From Glandiceps talaboti (Eukaryota; Hemichordata; Enteropneusta; Spengelidae): a stretch of 64,000 nucleotides of DNA. The position numbers and the translations under genes were made by a program. Below the pieces are notes generated by a model. It was not told the DNA's origin. It did not search any database and was given only the letters and a program-made list of their open reading frames with translations. The stretch covers positions 11,355,931 through 11,419,930 of the forward strand of contig NC_135555.1 of NCBI RefSeq assembly GCF_964340395.1, given 5' to 3'. Positions 38,326 through 58,672 of this stretch are shown piece after piece. Every line of letters starts with the position of its first letter. Within the stretch, counting starts at the first letter, position 1.

Positions 38326-39040
38326 GTATATCACAACTCAGCCTATTTCAATCAATTCGGTAATTTTAATTAAAACTCAGTTTTAAATTCAGGGTGTTTA
38401 TGTCATGTATTCCAACCTGCCATTAGAGGGCACCATACATGTTCGAATGCAATAACTTTCTGAAGTCGCCGGTTTTTCATTTTTTAATTGAATAAACATT
38501 TTTTAACTTGACTGTGTTCTGTGTTATGATCAATTACGCCGCAAGCTAGTTACTCAGAAGTGCATATGTGGCCAGTACGACTACACCACTGAGTAACATT
38601 TCCCGTGTATACTTTCAGGTTAGTTCATTCTTTATCTCTCGCTATTTTTTTCATTTGTACCTGTACCTGTACCCGTACATTTACTTTCACTGTTATCAGT
38701 ATTTTGTATTTGAATTCTATTTACTGTAATCATTCTCAGGTGAGAAGGGCTGGCGTGACCAGTGAATAACTTTACCAGTGTATATACTTTTAAGGCTTGC
38801 AGAAATAAACAAACTTCCGACTCGAGGTGAATTTCAAGTCCGATACATAGGTAGGTAGGTAGGTAGGTAGGTAGGTAGGTAGGTACAACATGTAGGTAGG
38901 TCTTGGTAGGTAGGTATACGAGTGATCAATGTAGATTTTTTTAAACACCGCCCTCTTCGTTGGTTATGTGAATTTTAGCATGACTGACTTGATTTGAGGT
39001 TGTCAAGTATGTTTATTAGTATGTATAAAGCTCTAGAAGT

Positions 39041-39846
39041 TTGTTCAATTCAAATATGATCTGATCAGCGATATTCAAATTGAATTTGAATGTAGAAAAT
39101 TAATACAGATACATGTCTTCGCAAGTGCGGACTAAACAACTGAATTGTGTGTGAGGTCGAGAATGATCATAGAATATCGTTATGAATTCAAGGTCAGAAA
39201 CCCCGCGTGTACATTTATTACATGGGGGAGAGGTGAATCATGGGAGGGAATCGACAAGGCCGGGCAAGTTTTCCCGTGTACTGGGAAACATCAAAAGGGG
39301 GTACGTAATTGTACAACTTTGCTTAAAAAGCAACCTATACCAGGACTTCAAAAAAATCACAATTGTGGGTCAGAATTACTTGCATAGTTCCTGAAATTGA
39401 CAGTGTTTGTGTTAATCTGACCCGATCGTACAACATTACGACGTCTTCGACGTATAGGTGTGTAGGCCTACTACTACTAGCCAGAGACTCGTGCATTGTC
39501 ATGACAGTCTCGCGTTGTTTGGTAATCGTCGACACTAACAGTTGTCCTATTTCAATTTCGTACACTTAATATTTTGTCCTTTCCCTCGTTATGAAGGCAT
39601 ATTTTGAAATTTTGTATAGTTTTTCAGATTCGTCGCAAGACCAGTGGAAGATCTACCAAGCATTGTTTTCAACTGCGGCGCAGGTAATTTGCGAGCTATT
39701 TCTGTTCCAAGTCTTTTCTGTGTTTCTTCAAGTTAGACTTTGTCTCGAATAAAACCTGTTCTGTGTTGTGTTGACTTTTATTTGCCTTTTGTGACATAGC
39801 GACGTGGATGTAATTTGACGTAAACCCCATCTCTAGATCTGAAGCT
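39041..39846. other. Copy-2-specific 0.8-kb insertion
   Basis: Copy 1 reads through AAGTTTGTGGATAGCTTTTG, whereas copy 2 is interrupted between AAGTTTGT and GGATAGCTTTTG. The insert begins with a short inverted repeat (TTCAATTCAAAT and ATTTGAATTGAA relatives). An open frame at about 39145-39387 has no recognised domain. An unidentified mobile element is plausible. Confidence 0.5.
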
Positions 39847-42619
39847 TGAGGATAGCTTTTGCCTGTAAAACTAAATGACTGATGTGACCACATGGAAATA
39901 AGAATAATGAAAGAAGTCTATACTTTACAAGCTTGTAAACATCTTCTGATACAGAACGCCTGTGTTGCTTCGAATCACGTGACTATGACGTTACGCGTAT
40001 AAAAACACACGCGCATCTAAAACCTCTATATTACGGAAAATTGAAACCTCCAGAGCTTATTTTATGCCTAAGCTTGTACTCTATATTACTTAGTTTGCGA
40101 TTATTCAGTGAATACTTTTCCATCCACGTCTACATGTACATACCTTTCCATGTGCCAGTCAGAAATATCACCCTCCACCAACATGGAAGGTCTGTGCAAT
40201 GATGTATGACGGTGTAGACAAATCTCGCCCTTCCAGCTCGAATGTACATGTATCTCTGGCTAGTTTAGTAACAGATGCAATGTTTGAAGAAAGCAAATAT
40301 AGCAAGCATACCCTTGTGATTTCGTTCTTGATATTGTGCAATACATGTTACAGTATTACAATTCCCTAGCAAAACAAAATACCTCAACATACCAAACTTG
40401 AACGAAAAACCGGGTTGAAATTTCTGGGGCTAAAGTGTGCTTCACGAAATCGTCGATAAATCAGTATTCCTATTAAGGAATCCAAAATGGATCTAATAGC
40501 ACGGAAGAAGATATGTCAGTCGAGATTTTCGCTTTTATAGTATCTAAAATGATGAATTCTTGTGAATGTTGCGTCGAGTTGAAAATAGTAACTGTTGCAA
40601 AATATGGCTGGTAAACGGCCATCATCGGACGCGGAGAACGGCCATCATCGGACGCGATGCGTTCTACCTGTACGGCTACCTGACAAGTGTACTCGATGGA
40701 GGCTCACAGCATAATGAGTCAATTTTTTCCCATCATGCTTGCTACCCTGATAGGCTGTAAGATACGTCGTGTTGCTCAGCCCTATTAGGCTTTATAACCA
40801 CGTGTATGAGGGGGAATGGGCGGGGCTCCAAACATGGACATCAAATTAAAATTCAACCAGGTTGTATGGGAATTAGGTTAGAGATAACCAACTACGTGGT
40901 TTTTACGTGCAAGTTGGAACACTCAAAATTTTGAGTTGGTTTGTAATCATGTCGGGAAACTATTGGCGATAACACGTTTCCGGATCGGTAATAGTTGACC
41001 CTTCTTTCTGAATGTTTTGAAACCAGCTTTAGGGTCTCTTCATCAGTCACAGTGGCCTAAATATTTTGATCTAACAGGCACAGTCCCATAGCATTGTACA
41101 GATGATAAGTGCTGGGGCTGATAGTTTGGCAAGAATGTCTGGCAGAAATCTGACAGAAACAAGTAATCGTGAACACATTTGTACTCCTATACGAAACTTG
41201 CAAGTTTTGCTACAAGCTAGCAATGACCCTTTGCAGTGCTTAATATGTGAAGACAATGTAAAATCGGAACACGGTCGTCAGGAACTAGACTAGTTTATAC
41301 ATGACATGGGGTTTGTGTTGACTATCTCGAACTCGCGCCTGTTTTACATATTCTCTTACTAAAATACATGTACGACAAGCACAGCAATAGACAAGAGATG
41401 TAAATTCATCACCATGTCAAAAAATAATGTGTCATACAGTGCGGAACTTTTTCCATAAGTTTCTGCAGTTTTCACTCAAATATGCGCATCATATAATCAT
41501 AAAAACATTTGACCGATGGTGACAAGTAAGTTTTAAAAGGCAGTAACTCAACTAAATCTTGTACTCGATTTACAATCTGTTTTTGCAAAGATTTCTCCTC
41601 GAAGAGCAACCCACGTGTCACTCGGTAACTTTTGGCGTATGTTTGAGACAAAGGAGACCCATTTAGCCTACCCAAGATCGAGCTGGAAATTCCCCTAATA
41701 ATGACACCTTGACCTTGTGATTTCGTTCTTAATATTTCGCAATGCATGTATTACAATGTACAATTCTCACAACAAAATACCTCAACATACCAAATTTGAA
41801 CGAAGCACCAGCACATGCCATGTCCTCAAACAAGGGGAAAACAATGTCACATTCAAACAAGCGAAACTGGGATTCGCACAATTTATGACAAAAGATAATA
41901 GAAGCTGAAGTCAAGTCGTAGTTGTAATTATTTTTAACATGACTGTACTGTTTAAATCACTTTCTGAACGTTTTGAAAACAGTTTTAAGGTTTCTTCATC
42001 AGTCGCAGTGGTCTAAATCCAAAGTCCCATAGAATAGCACAGACGATGAGTGCTGGGGTTGATAGCGTGGCACGAATGTCTATCTTACAGACCAGCTACC
42101 CCGAGCCGAGCGACGTCTAACGAAAAAAGCCAAACAACCGTAACAACTCATCTTCAATGAAAAGAATTTATAACCCTTGGCTTGCTGTCTGCTTTTAAAG
42201 AGTCATCGAACGTTACACTTCTCTTTCAAGAATATGTCTCTGACCACTTGAACATATCTCAGACCATTACAGATACATTCATTACAAAGTATTATTTTAG
42301 AATATTCCTACGGAAGCCGAAGTACCACGAGGAAAACAGGTATACAGCAAGAGATACTGGCGCATGCGCTTTTATATATTGCTCGTTATTGAAATACAAC
42401 AGACAGCATGAAAGCACAAATTTCTCTCATAGACTGGTGAATGGATTTTATACAAAGGTAATTTCTGCCAGGTGCCAACATATCAATAGAGAATTCTCAT
42501 ATCTGAAAATAGGAAGCTGTAAGCGTTTTACAATTCACTCGATTACACGTTGTTGCACTTTATAAATGTTGCCATGACCACTCATTATCAAATGATTTCA
42601 TAGCGATCATGAAAAATCT

Positions 42620-42629
42620 CGTGTGTGTG

Positions 42630-42677
<48 letters not shown>

Positions 42678-42690
42678 TGTGTGTGTGCGT
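42620..42690. repeat. (GT)n-(GTGC)n microsatellite
   Basis: GT units flank about nine GTGC units. The homologous copy-1 tract (about 22655-22706) is shorter and degenerate. Confidence 0.93.
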
Positions 42691-45065
42691 TATATGCAGT
42701 ACAAATTCATAGTCGATTGACAACGCATTACCATTGCTCACACTATAGACAGAGTATACGTATTCGGGAAAGTGTAGATGTTCGTAATGGCTACAAGCAC
42801 GTTGGCAACCCCTTTAGGGGCAAATGACAAATATGACCATAAGGTTAAATATGTCCACACCTTTCTAGTTTTCAATTTTCAATTATGGTGACTGCATGTG
42901 TTTCAATGGCGAACATCATCATTAATTGATACACGGATAGGGTCTATAATATACTCTTACTGTCTCAACGGTGACTACCGCTTTGTATAGATATTGTGTA
43001 CACGAAAGTTAAAAGTCGATTGTTGTGATGGCACTGTCAAAACTTTAGATGAAATCATAGACTGGTTGAAGCGTTCGTCGAAAATATAATGCAAGATGCA
43101 AGATTTGATAATCACCCAGACGAAAACTACGAGAAGCAATAACTTTCTTGTGCGAGTTATGTGAATGGATGGCAAATACTTTTTCAGTTTGGGAGATTAT
43201 TAATCTTTTAAACAAAAGATAAATTAACAGTTATATATAAAGTCCTTTATGACTTTCTTTATAATCTATTTTTAGAACGAGTGATACCTAAGCAACTACA
43301 AATGTATGTGTAGGTTAACCTTTAAAGATAGGACGATGACTTTGTCGGCATCGACCGTCTGAGCCCTCCAGGTTATTTCCAGGCATGAGACACTTAACAC
43401 TCACCCCACATCTATCTATCATGTGAAATCCGTGACAACCACAAAGTAACAAACATTACGTTCTTTTCAAGCGATCTCGGTCAATTGTCATAGGTAATCG
43501 TTCGCTGTTTTTCGTGATCAAATACATCACAACTTGTCAAGATGGCAAGATCGAAGAGAATACAGTGTCCAGTATTTTAAGGAGAAACGCCGTGGTTGCC
43601 TAAGTTTTGACAAAACCCTATTTTATTCACATTTGATTAATACACGGACTGGTAGTATTAGGTGTATCATATACAGCAATGCAATGACAATGATACACAT
43701 GACACTGTCTGACCTATGTCTCTTTTCATAACCTGCAGAGTCTGTTCTTTGATGTCCATGCTAATATCAAACGATTTAGAAACACACAATACTTGTTTGG
43801 CATCACAAAAGTAATCATCTATGACTCTGCACATTTTTACTAAAGGCACATCATTACCCTCAATCGAGTTACCCAATACTGGGGTAGAGTGGTCATCTTA
43901 CTAGCCATGTCTAAAGTTAAAGCACACGCAGTTTTCAATTGAATTGGGTCACCGATAACCCCTACCAACCACTAACTGGACTAGTATATTAAAACGAGTA
44001 TCTGCGCTCCATCTTTCTACAGGAAATCTCCCTATACATACCAACCTATGTACTCAGCAACAATATGAATATGATTTCACCATAATTGTAAGTAAATCCA
44101 CTTCTATATACGCCACTAAGCTTAGCTTGTGTTAGTTTACATCGATTAGTAAAAAAAAACCTGTACCACCCTTCTTACAAGTCAGTTCGATTCAGAGACA
44201 AGACGACTTTATGTCAATTTGTGCTTTTGAAATCTGCGTACGTTTATTCTCATCGAGTTCCACTCATTATTATTATATTTGATAATTGATTATTCAAGAA
44301 CATTTAGGTGCGCGAGCAGATTAGGTCTGACACAAAAATAGACACAATTCATCTGTAGACTGTATACTTCACTTCAAGTTATCTGAGTGTGTGTAAAAAA
44401 TGTCATGTCACACAAGTTAAACACCAAGGTAACATCATTTGTACTGACTTTCTGATCATAGGCATTTCTAAATAACAGAAAGAATGGCTGTGTTTCATTC
44501 TACTACAACTTGCGAAATTACAAGAGTAAGTTACTGATATAATGAGTGTGGGTATAACTTGTCAATTCAAAGGATAAACACCGTACCACGGGATCGCGGA
44601 CGAGGATCCTTTGTGTAACAGTAGAATGTAATACTCGCGCATCTATGCTCGTGAGTAACAAGTGTAACAATGACGTGGAACTTCTAACGTCTAATGTGAA
44701 AGTCCAAATACCTCAGATGGTACTAGCATGTCAACTGAAAAGCACGTTTATAAAAGTCTACATTGTTACTGACTTCTGTCTGTCATAGAGAGAAATACAC
44801 TTCATATCAGTGTTTCGGAAAGAGACTATTAGGCCTAGTAACAAAAACAATTGTGTGGTTCCGGTTACACTCAATGTTACGGAATAGGTGGGGTAGGTAG
44901 ATTCTTTATTTTATTTTATTATGTTTGTGAGTGTCTAGTTGAGGTTGTCCATTGTTTTCCAAATGGTATCTGTGTTATTTATTTCTTCTTATCGGATGTA
45001 CAGCCATTACATGTACAGATTGGAAGAATTTTTTGCTAGGCCTTAGTGAAACTAGGTCTTGTTGA

Positions 45066-45500
45066 TGAAAACATCAATTTAAGACAAGTAGCGGAAATGA
45101 AAACAACCGGGGTATTCCGAGAGGCACTGTGACATCTGTTGCCAGTAGATACAAACTATTGAGTTGGGGGACAAAAAGGATGTGGCAACGTTATGTTGAA
45201 ATAGGCACCATTCGCCGTAAAAAAATTGGGAAAAAACTGAATTTGCAAGGCGACCAAAATAGTTTACTACACGGGGACATCGTTTATTTAGATGTAGAGG
45301 GTTTAAAACGACAAAATCCCACGATGACGCGCACAACTTTGCACGACAAAGTTGCATTGGTATCACGACAACAGTTTCTCCTCGGAGTGAACAGTGAGAT
45401 CAGCTACTCAACGTTTTACTCTCGAGAACGTACGCCACACCTCCATCACATCATAGAACCATGCAAATTAAAGTTTATAGATCAAAGCGGGTTTAAATAG
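45066..45500 (+). pseudogene. Tc1/mariner (IS630)-like transposase N-terminal remnant
   Basis: The frame carries RGTVTSVASRYKLLSWGTK followed by RMWQRY, then RTTLHDKVALVS and STFYSRER. That order resembles the helix-turn-helix DNA-binding region of Tc1/mariner-like transposases, where GTV.SVA..Y...T..R.W.RY precedes RTTLRDLA..G.S.STL. The frame has no ATG near its start; a one-base shift at about 45119 would join it to an upstream frame beginning near ATGAAAAC. The catalytic DDE domain is absent, so it is a dead fragment. Confidence 0.4.
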
Positions 45501-46937
45501 TATGTACACCCCAAGACATTCTCTGATTAGTAGCCATACCCTATATCGACGAAGTTCGCTATAATTGTATATCAAATAGAGAAGTAATATAAACACCGAA
45601 ATACATACACACCCGAATTAAATCCGACAGAGTTCTGTTTTACGTCATGTAACGATTGGAACGCCAACTACTTTCAATGGCAATTTGCCGAAATTGTGAC
45701 CTAGCACTGTACACTACCCTGAATGCGATAACAGCTGCCGATACAATAGAATTTTACAACTCAACTGGATATCTATCCGTTTTATTAGTGAACACATGCA
45801 AACATGTTATGGGTAATTCAATATAGTTGTTATTTTTACCAGCAGTATTGCTTCATTACATTTTGCAATTATTACCAGTACGACTCTAATGTTCTTCAAG
45901 ATGAATTTTGGCAGTAAACTTTATATGTACAGTTGACCCCGTTTTATGCACCCATATCGCTACAATCAACTTGGAAAATTGTCCCTTGTACTTGGATTAC
46001 ATACATATATCATCACGTGTTCCAAGAACAACTAATTCTTCACATACCAGGAGAAATTTCACGCATGTCATAAAGTATAGAACTGGTACCGATTTTGAAA
46101 CATTTAACTTAGTTGTAATTTAATTCATTTATATGCATTAGAATATAATGGATATTATGAACATTTTGCATTAAAACATGGTGATAATTTCATGATAGAA
46201 ACACTAAGAGTGTCCACAATCTCGATGGTTTATTACAGATTTATAAATCCATATGTTTTTAATATTTTACATACTTAACTTCAACAGTGATCATGACAGC
46301 CCCAATAAGGAGGACCAATTCTAAATCCTTGTCATCAAATACACATATTAGCCATTACTTTGAGGTCAAAACAAGTTTTCCTGTCAAATAAACACATCAA
46401 GAAAACTATCCAGATGAACTTTTCTCTTTCGTAACAAAAAATACAAATCTATAAAAAAAAAAAAAAATAGGTTACTAGTACGACTGTCTCAGTTCAGCGC
46501 CTGCATATACATTGTAAACATAAAAATCACATCTATATGGCGGCAAGACATGATATTATATGATTTGCAGTCCGGTGATTGGACTTCGTAAGTTATAGGA
46601 GGAAAACTAAACTAATAAAGCGACAAGAAAATGTATACTTTCAGTATCCTGCTATGTTCAGTAAGTTAAGTGTTCTGACTGTTGGCACTATTCTCGCAAG
46701 ACGGAGCACATATTTCTGTTAAAATGGATACGTTCTGGACGGTGCCGCATAATTATAAAGAGGCCTGTGGTTTATACGACATTGGTTGGCACAGCATGTA
46801 CGAAAGCAGTTGGGGTAAACGTTTTCTAGTAAACAAAAACCATGAAAGTGCAATCTCATGGTTCTGTAATTTTTTTGTTGGTGAGACAAAATTTCAATCA
46901 TCTGAAGGCTTATTCTGTAATCCAGGTTCTAAAGGCG

Positions 46938-47081
<144 letters not shown>

Positions 47082-48957
47082 GAAGTAGTCAGCCAGGGAG
47101 CATGTGATATGAAAATGATATTGACAAATACTAGTATGCAAGATAGCCAAATAATGTGATCACGACATTGTTCTTCCAACTGTCTTTAATTAATCGTTAT
47201 TCGACATCGACGATCTTTTATAATATCTTTTAGAGTTGTCATCTCAGAAGCATGCTATTCGCAAAATGCAAACATTTGTTCTAAGCATGAATTCATGAAA
47301 GCTAAGAGTTCACGGTGACCTCGCAAAACATCAAAACTTAGCAAATCTCTAACACGATATATTGGTTTGGATTTCGGAAATTCTTGACGACTTCGTGTGA
47401 TGATACTTGCAGAATTGGACCGTGCTACCTTTAGATTTGTAGGCTGTTTGATATTTTAGCAAGCCTGTATATAATATCAACATAGCTTGGCTTAGGCAAT
47501 GTAAAATTGTGTTTCTGATAACCCGACCGATCTTACTGTAAGCCACCGACCTCAAACATTAAAACAAAAAGATGAGACCAATTGCAATTCCTTGTCTTCT
47601 TGACCTTCATATACGTCTGTGTTTCCACCAGTGATGTCTGTACATATTTCATCAAACTATCACAGAAGGGTTATTCTGACAGACCTTTAGTTTGTTTTGG
47701 GGTCGAAGCAATAAAATACAATAAAATACCGACCTACCTACCCTATTTTCTAAGGTCATGTTATTGGATCCATGGAAACACACAATTATTATTTTCGCCT
47801 TATTAGAAATAGTTTAGACTGATAACAACAACAGACGTCAAAACTAAATATAATTCTTTGTCGATCAGAGTTAATAAGTGTGCACGGTCACCATTTTACA
47901 GTTGACCGGCCGTCTCGTACAATTTTTCAGTTGACCGACCATCTCGTACAATTTTTCTTTTGACTGCAGTTCAGCTTCTTTGTATTATAAGTTGTATTTG
48001 TAGGTCATCTCTTTGTTTACCGATTTTGTTGAGTTCGGCTTTCTCATCAGAGTTATCGGTGTGATCACCCAAAGACAATAGAGAGGCCCTCTCTATTGTA
48101 TATGGATCACCACAGTCACCACAGACTTTGGCGGAAACACGATGGCCCTTTTTGGACAGTTGTTTCGCTTGTTAATTACGCTCGACGCTGTGACATACAT
48201 GTAATCCACACCGCTCCTTCATTGGGTTACGATCCGAGCAACGTACGGCACCGTAATTATCACGAACCAAAAAGAGTTCAAGTTCAATACTTGTAAGTTC
48301 ACAGGTGCAGCCAACGAGTCATTTTGTCTGGAATTATTACAGAAAGTTAAAAACTTTTTACGTAATTTTACGTTTGGTTCAATATTGGAGGAGAAAGTGA
48401 AAACTGTCCGTATCTGCCCTCCCACTGCGTCATTACACGACATGTCCTCCCGCCAGATTTGCCTGCCCACTGACTGCCTGCTATCCGCAATTTTCGCCTA
48501 GGTTCCCCCTCTCTCCGCTACTCTCTACCAGACATATGGCCTCTGTCCACTATTCGTTGAAGTCCTATTGTTAAATTTACTCAGGATGATATTTGATATA
48601 CTCACAACAAAACAGTTTCTCCTTCTAATATACGTATTGACAGTTGTCAGTTGACATATTAGATTGTGCTGCAATCTCAATGCACTGCCTCGCCAGTTTC
48701 GATAACACGTGGTCAAAGATTAATTATTGTATTACACAATTAATTTACATCTTGTGAATATTGTAGAAAAATAGTAAAATTTGTTCACTACCTTCCAGAA
48801 AAAAATATCGAAAATTGCCCGCTTTGCCCACTGCTTTCCCCTTTCCCAATATCTTACAGCTGAAATGTATGTTGTTGGCCGCTGAAATACCGGGCCAATT
48901 TTTCCCCTCCCTCTGGCCCGCCCACTGAAAAATCGCGTACGAACAGATTTTTGCAAA

Positions 48958-48958
48958 G

Positions 48959-48995
<37 letters not shown>

Positions 48996-49905
48996 TTCTG
49001 TCTGTGTGTGTAAACAATTTAAAGTCAACAACCGCGAGACCGATTGCCATAATATTTGGTGGGTTTAATACCTTGGGTGTCTAGTGGGGAACTTGTTGAA
49101 ATCAAAATGATCTTACCACAGATGTGTGATTTGGGTAAAAATGTGGTTTTTGGTAAAATAACTACAGGGCAGATCGGTTGGTGGGAACCTTCTTCGGGGT
49201 GTTCAGATTAAGAATTGTTCGTGACACGGTGAATCCATGAGTAAAATGCAAATTAGGTCTAAAAATGTGTCTTTTTGGTCAAATAATTCCAAAACCACTG
49301 GGCAGATTGGAATGAAATTTCATGGGGATGCCTATGGAGATGTATACATGAATGTGTATTCACAACATGACCATCCCATCAGCGATATGCAAATTAGGTC
49401 CTCTAAAAATCTCAATTTTGGTCAAAAACTTGTCTATTGAAAACTATGTGATGAATGGGACTTAAACTTGGTGGGGACGTTTCTGGAGGTGTTATTCTGC
49501 AGTCATTTTTCAAAACATTTTGACAAAAACTGGCCCTAGCAACCATGGCTATGCTCTTAGCAACAGTGACATGATGATGCATAATACAAAGGTAACAACA
49601 GGGATGGGTAGGTAAGTGAATAAAGAAAAAAATGCATGTAGATATGCGCAGCAACAAGACCTCATCCATAGCAACAGCCAAATGGTGTATGTCATAAATA
49701 GAATAACAGGGATTAATAGGCAAGCAAATAAACATTCAAACAATGTATACAAATATACCTGGCAACAAGACCATGCCCATACATGTAGCTACAGCCAACT
49801 GGTGGTTTATATTTCAAAGATAACAGGCATGAGTGAGAAGGTGAAAACAAGATTCCACAAATGTAAGCAAGTATGCTTAGCACCAAGCCCGCTACCGTAG
49901 CAATA
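48958..49905. mobile_element. Dispersed repeat of the 'gtctgtct / agcaacaa' family
   Basis: A TGTC tetranucleotide head (48958-49005) is followed by GCCATAATATTTGGTGGG, CACTGGGCAGATTGG and ATGAAATTTCATGGGG, then recurring TAGCAACA units spaced about 100 bp. It shares these phrases with 30295-30960. The head-plus-body layout suggests one family inserted at several sites. There is no coding domain. Confidence 0.6.
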
Positions 49906-52731
49906 CCAAATACAGTTGTGCTACAATGTCATTGGCGCTATTTGTAGTATATTTATTACGTATGGGTACCTGAAGTTCCCTAAGACACGAAATCGACATT
50001 AACTATCTGCAATTATAGTAATATATGCTATTGTACTACTGTTACGGACACTGCGATTTTTGTGTGATGTCGACATGTGAAACTAATTGACTTTGAAACC
50101 ATTCGATGTTCTCCTAATAATTCTACTAGCTTGAAAACTTGCTTTGTTCCATATAACGTATTACTGCATTACACAAATCACCATAAATGGTCGTTGTAAT
50201 CTCTTGCCAAACCATATATGTGGCAGTACATTATCTTTTGCTTGTGTAAACATAAAAGCAATAACGACAGGCCTACCAATGATAAACTCTAATAGTAAAG
50301 AAATAACGTGTGCTCAAATACCCTTGGATGTGAATTATTGAAGTAGACACAAAACGAAATCGTTCTGAACCCATTATGGAGCCAGGCATTGCTAGCATAA
50401 ATTAGTAAATCTACATATTAAAACACATACATTTTGAGTGCACCAACACATCGCTGTTCAAAATAAGTTTTTTGGGGGCCTACTTTGTGGTGTGAACAGG
50501 TGTACATGTTGTGATACACAAACCAAAAAGGATCCCTATCTTGTAGGAATAGGTATTATGACACTGAGAAAGCTAAATAAAGTTCCCTAGTCTGTTGTAT
50601 TTAATTTGTTGAAATCTAGCTATAGCAATTCATTCATGGAAATGAAGCATTGATTGTGAAATAGCTGTATTGTTAAATGAAGATGGTCTTGAACTTGTAC
50701 GCGTTTTCGTCAACGAACACGCGTACAACATTATCTATGTAATAACGATTAGATATAGTGTTGTTGCTCCGACAGTCCTCTAGTCACTGGTAATTTACGA
50801 TTTGTAAACTTACAGCACAGTTTGGTCCGAAAACTTAAAATGTCAAAATGTAAATTTTTGAATCAACTTCCGTCCCAAGATCCATCTTAGATGCTGAAAG
50901 AATGAATCAGGAAAAGTTCTCGAAAATTAATTCCATTATAAAAATTATATTCAAAATGTACATGGCAGAAGAACTTGCATCAAGGTGTCTAATTGGGGTC
51001 GAGCTGACTATGGCTGGTTGGTTCGGGGGAAATTGGCATGGCGGAGCGTGCCCACTACGTATATGCAAGAGTTCATCGCCGAACATTACTGGTACAGTAC
51101 AGTGACACTGATCGAGCTATAAGTGTCATGTTAGAACACAATCATGGGAATCAGTAATGAGCGAAAGTGGGTGTTATCAATAGAACTAGAAAATGTTGTT
51201 TTTACTCAAAAAAGGTACCCAATATCGTGTAGAATCGAATAACACGTAATTCAGACTTCCTTGCATGAACGATGTGACCAACAGAACGAAGTTCAATGGC
51301 CTAGGATTATAATGATCATGTCATTTCAGTTTGTGTTCAAATTTACATCTATAATGTATGATCGTTCATGGCATATACTTCGTTAGTATGTTCCCGGATT
51401 GTCACTGTCAACAACACTTTTTTTCTCTTCAAAATTAGGCTCTTATCAGTGATGACGTAATTTAGTCCTCTGGACAACACCAAAGACAAAACAAGTGTGC
51501 TGATTTGTTGGTTACTAATAGGCACATAACACGATGAACAAGGTTTATATATCATAGCAATAAGAGATTATCAATTTAGAATTTTCTCTATGATCATGCC
51601 TAATGATAAATCCCCCCAAAAAATCAACAACAAAACCACGAAATTAAATATACATGTACATGTACTTGCTAGATTTTAATTTTATATCGCTGTGAATGTC
51701 TTATTTGTAGACGCATATATTATGCATGCTTGAGAATTAGATTTCTCCTACATGCATAGATTGATATCTTAAAACTTGTATTTCGTCCAAAGTATTACAA
51801 AATCAATCAATTTACACGTAAACAATTTGGTGGAAGTTTCAACCAAATAACACTACCTGTGTACGAAACCTTGTTTGGACAGTTGGTAATTATCAGGCAT
51901 AATGGCTTGATGACAAATTTTACTTCATAACTATGAAATAAGTGTAGACATTGTGTTGGTAAGAACGAAATAACAGAATGATAGATCTATATCACATTCG
52001 ACATTTTCCTTTGTTCATACATCCCTCGCTTTAACTGCAAATAGTTTTATACTTTTATCTTTCTCAACACGGTTAACGTTGTTACAAAGGGATGTGTAGC
52101 AGTAGTCAGCCGTGGAAATTAAGAGAGACATAACATTCAGTATATTTCAAGTCTCCAGGCAGAATCGGTTGCTAACAGCATCCATTCTTATTAACACTAT
52201 TTATCAAACTTTTTGTGTTTGGGGTCTATGACAAAGACCTGTTGTTCGTTCCACGCACTTCTTGACTACTTATATTACGTATTCCCAAATGTGCATTATG
52301 TATATGTGTAACGGTTAAAATCCATATAAATACATCGGAATGACTCAAGCAGATATTAAAGGAATATACGAGTGTTTTTATATTATGACATATAAAAGGT
52401 TTTGACATTCATGAGATCACGTGAACACATCATGTAAACTTTTTTATTTGTTCGAGTAAAACATGTCTTTACATGACACGACAGTTGTTTACGATAATAT
52501 GTGCGACTAACGTTAACGACCTTGCCTGTCCAAAGCATTACAACTGTGTATCCAATCGAATAGGTTTCCTGTTTCAAATGGAATCACCCCTTTGAAATAT
52601 TTAACCAATGGTACCAACTTCACCAATGTGACTTGCGCAATAGATGATTTAAAACTATGAGAATGTTAGTGTAGTTTTCATTCTGCATCCGAGTATTTGT
52701 TGACGCTAGTGAAAGGAAGAAGTATTTCAAG

Positions 52732-58672
<5,941 letters not shown>

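Larger units (their letters stand above)
38326..44604. other. Noncoding block of duplication copy 2 (left half)
   Basis: No gene is supported. Copy-2-specific insertions lie at about 39041-39846 and 39872-40124. A segment is duplicated internally (40310-41130 resembles 41716-42060, with about 0.57 kb between). GGTA repeats are at about 38847-38885 and GT/GTGC repeats at 42620-42690. Confidence 0.6.

Noticed and set aside
41102-41293. 63-aa frame with CLICED motif resembling a zinc-binding segment
   Set aside because: Too short, no paired Cys/His pattern, and it overlaps an internally duplicated noncoding segment.
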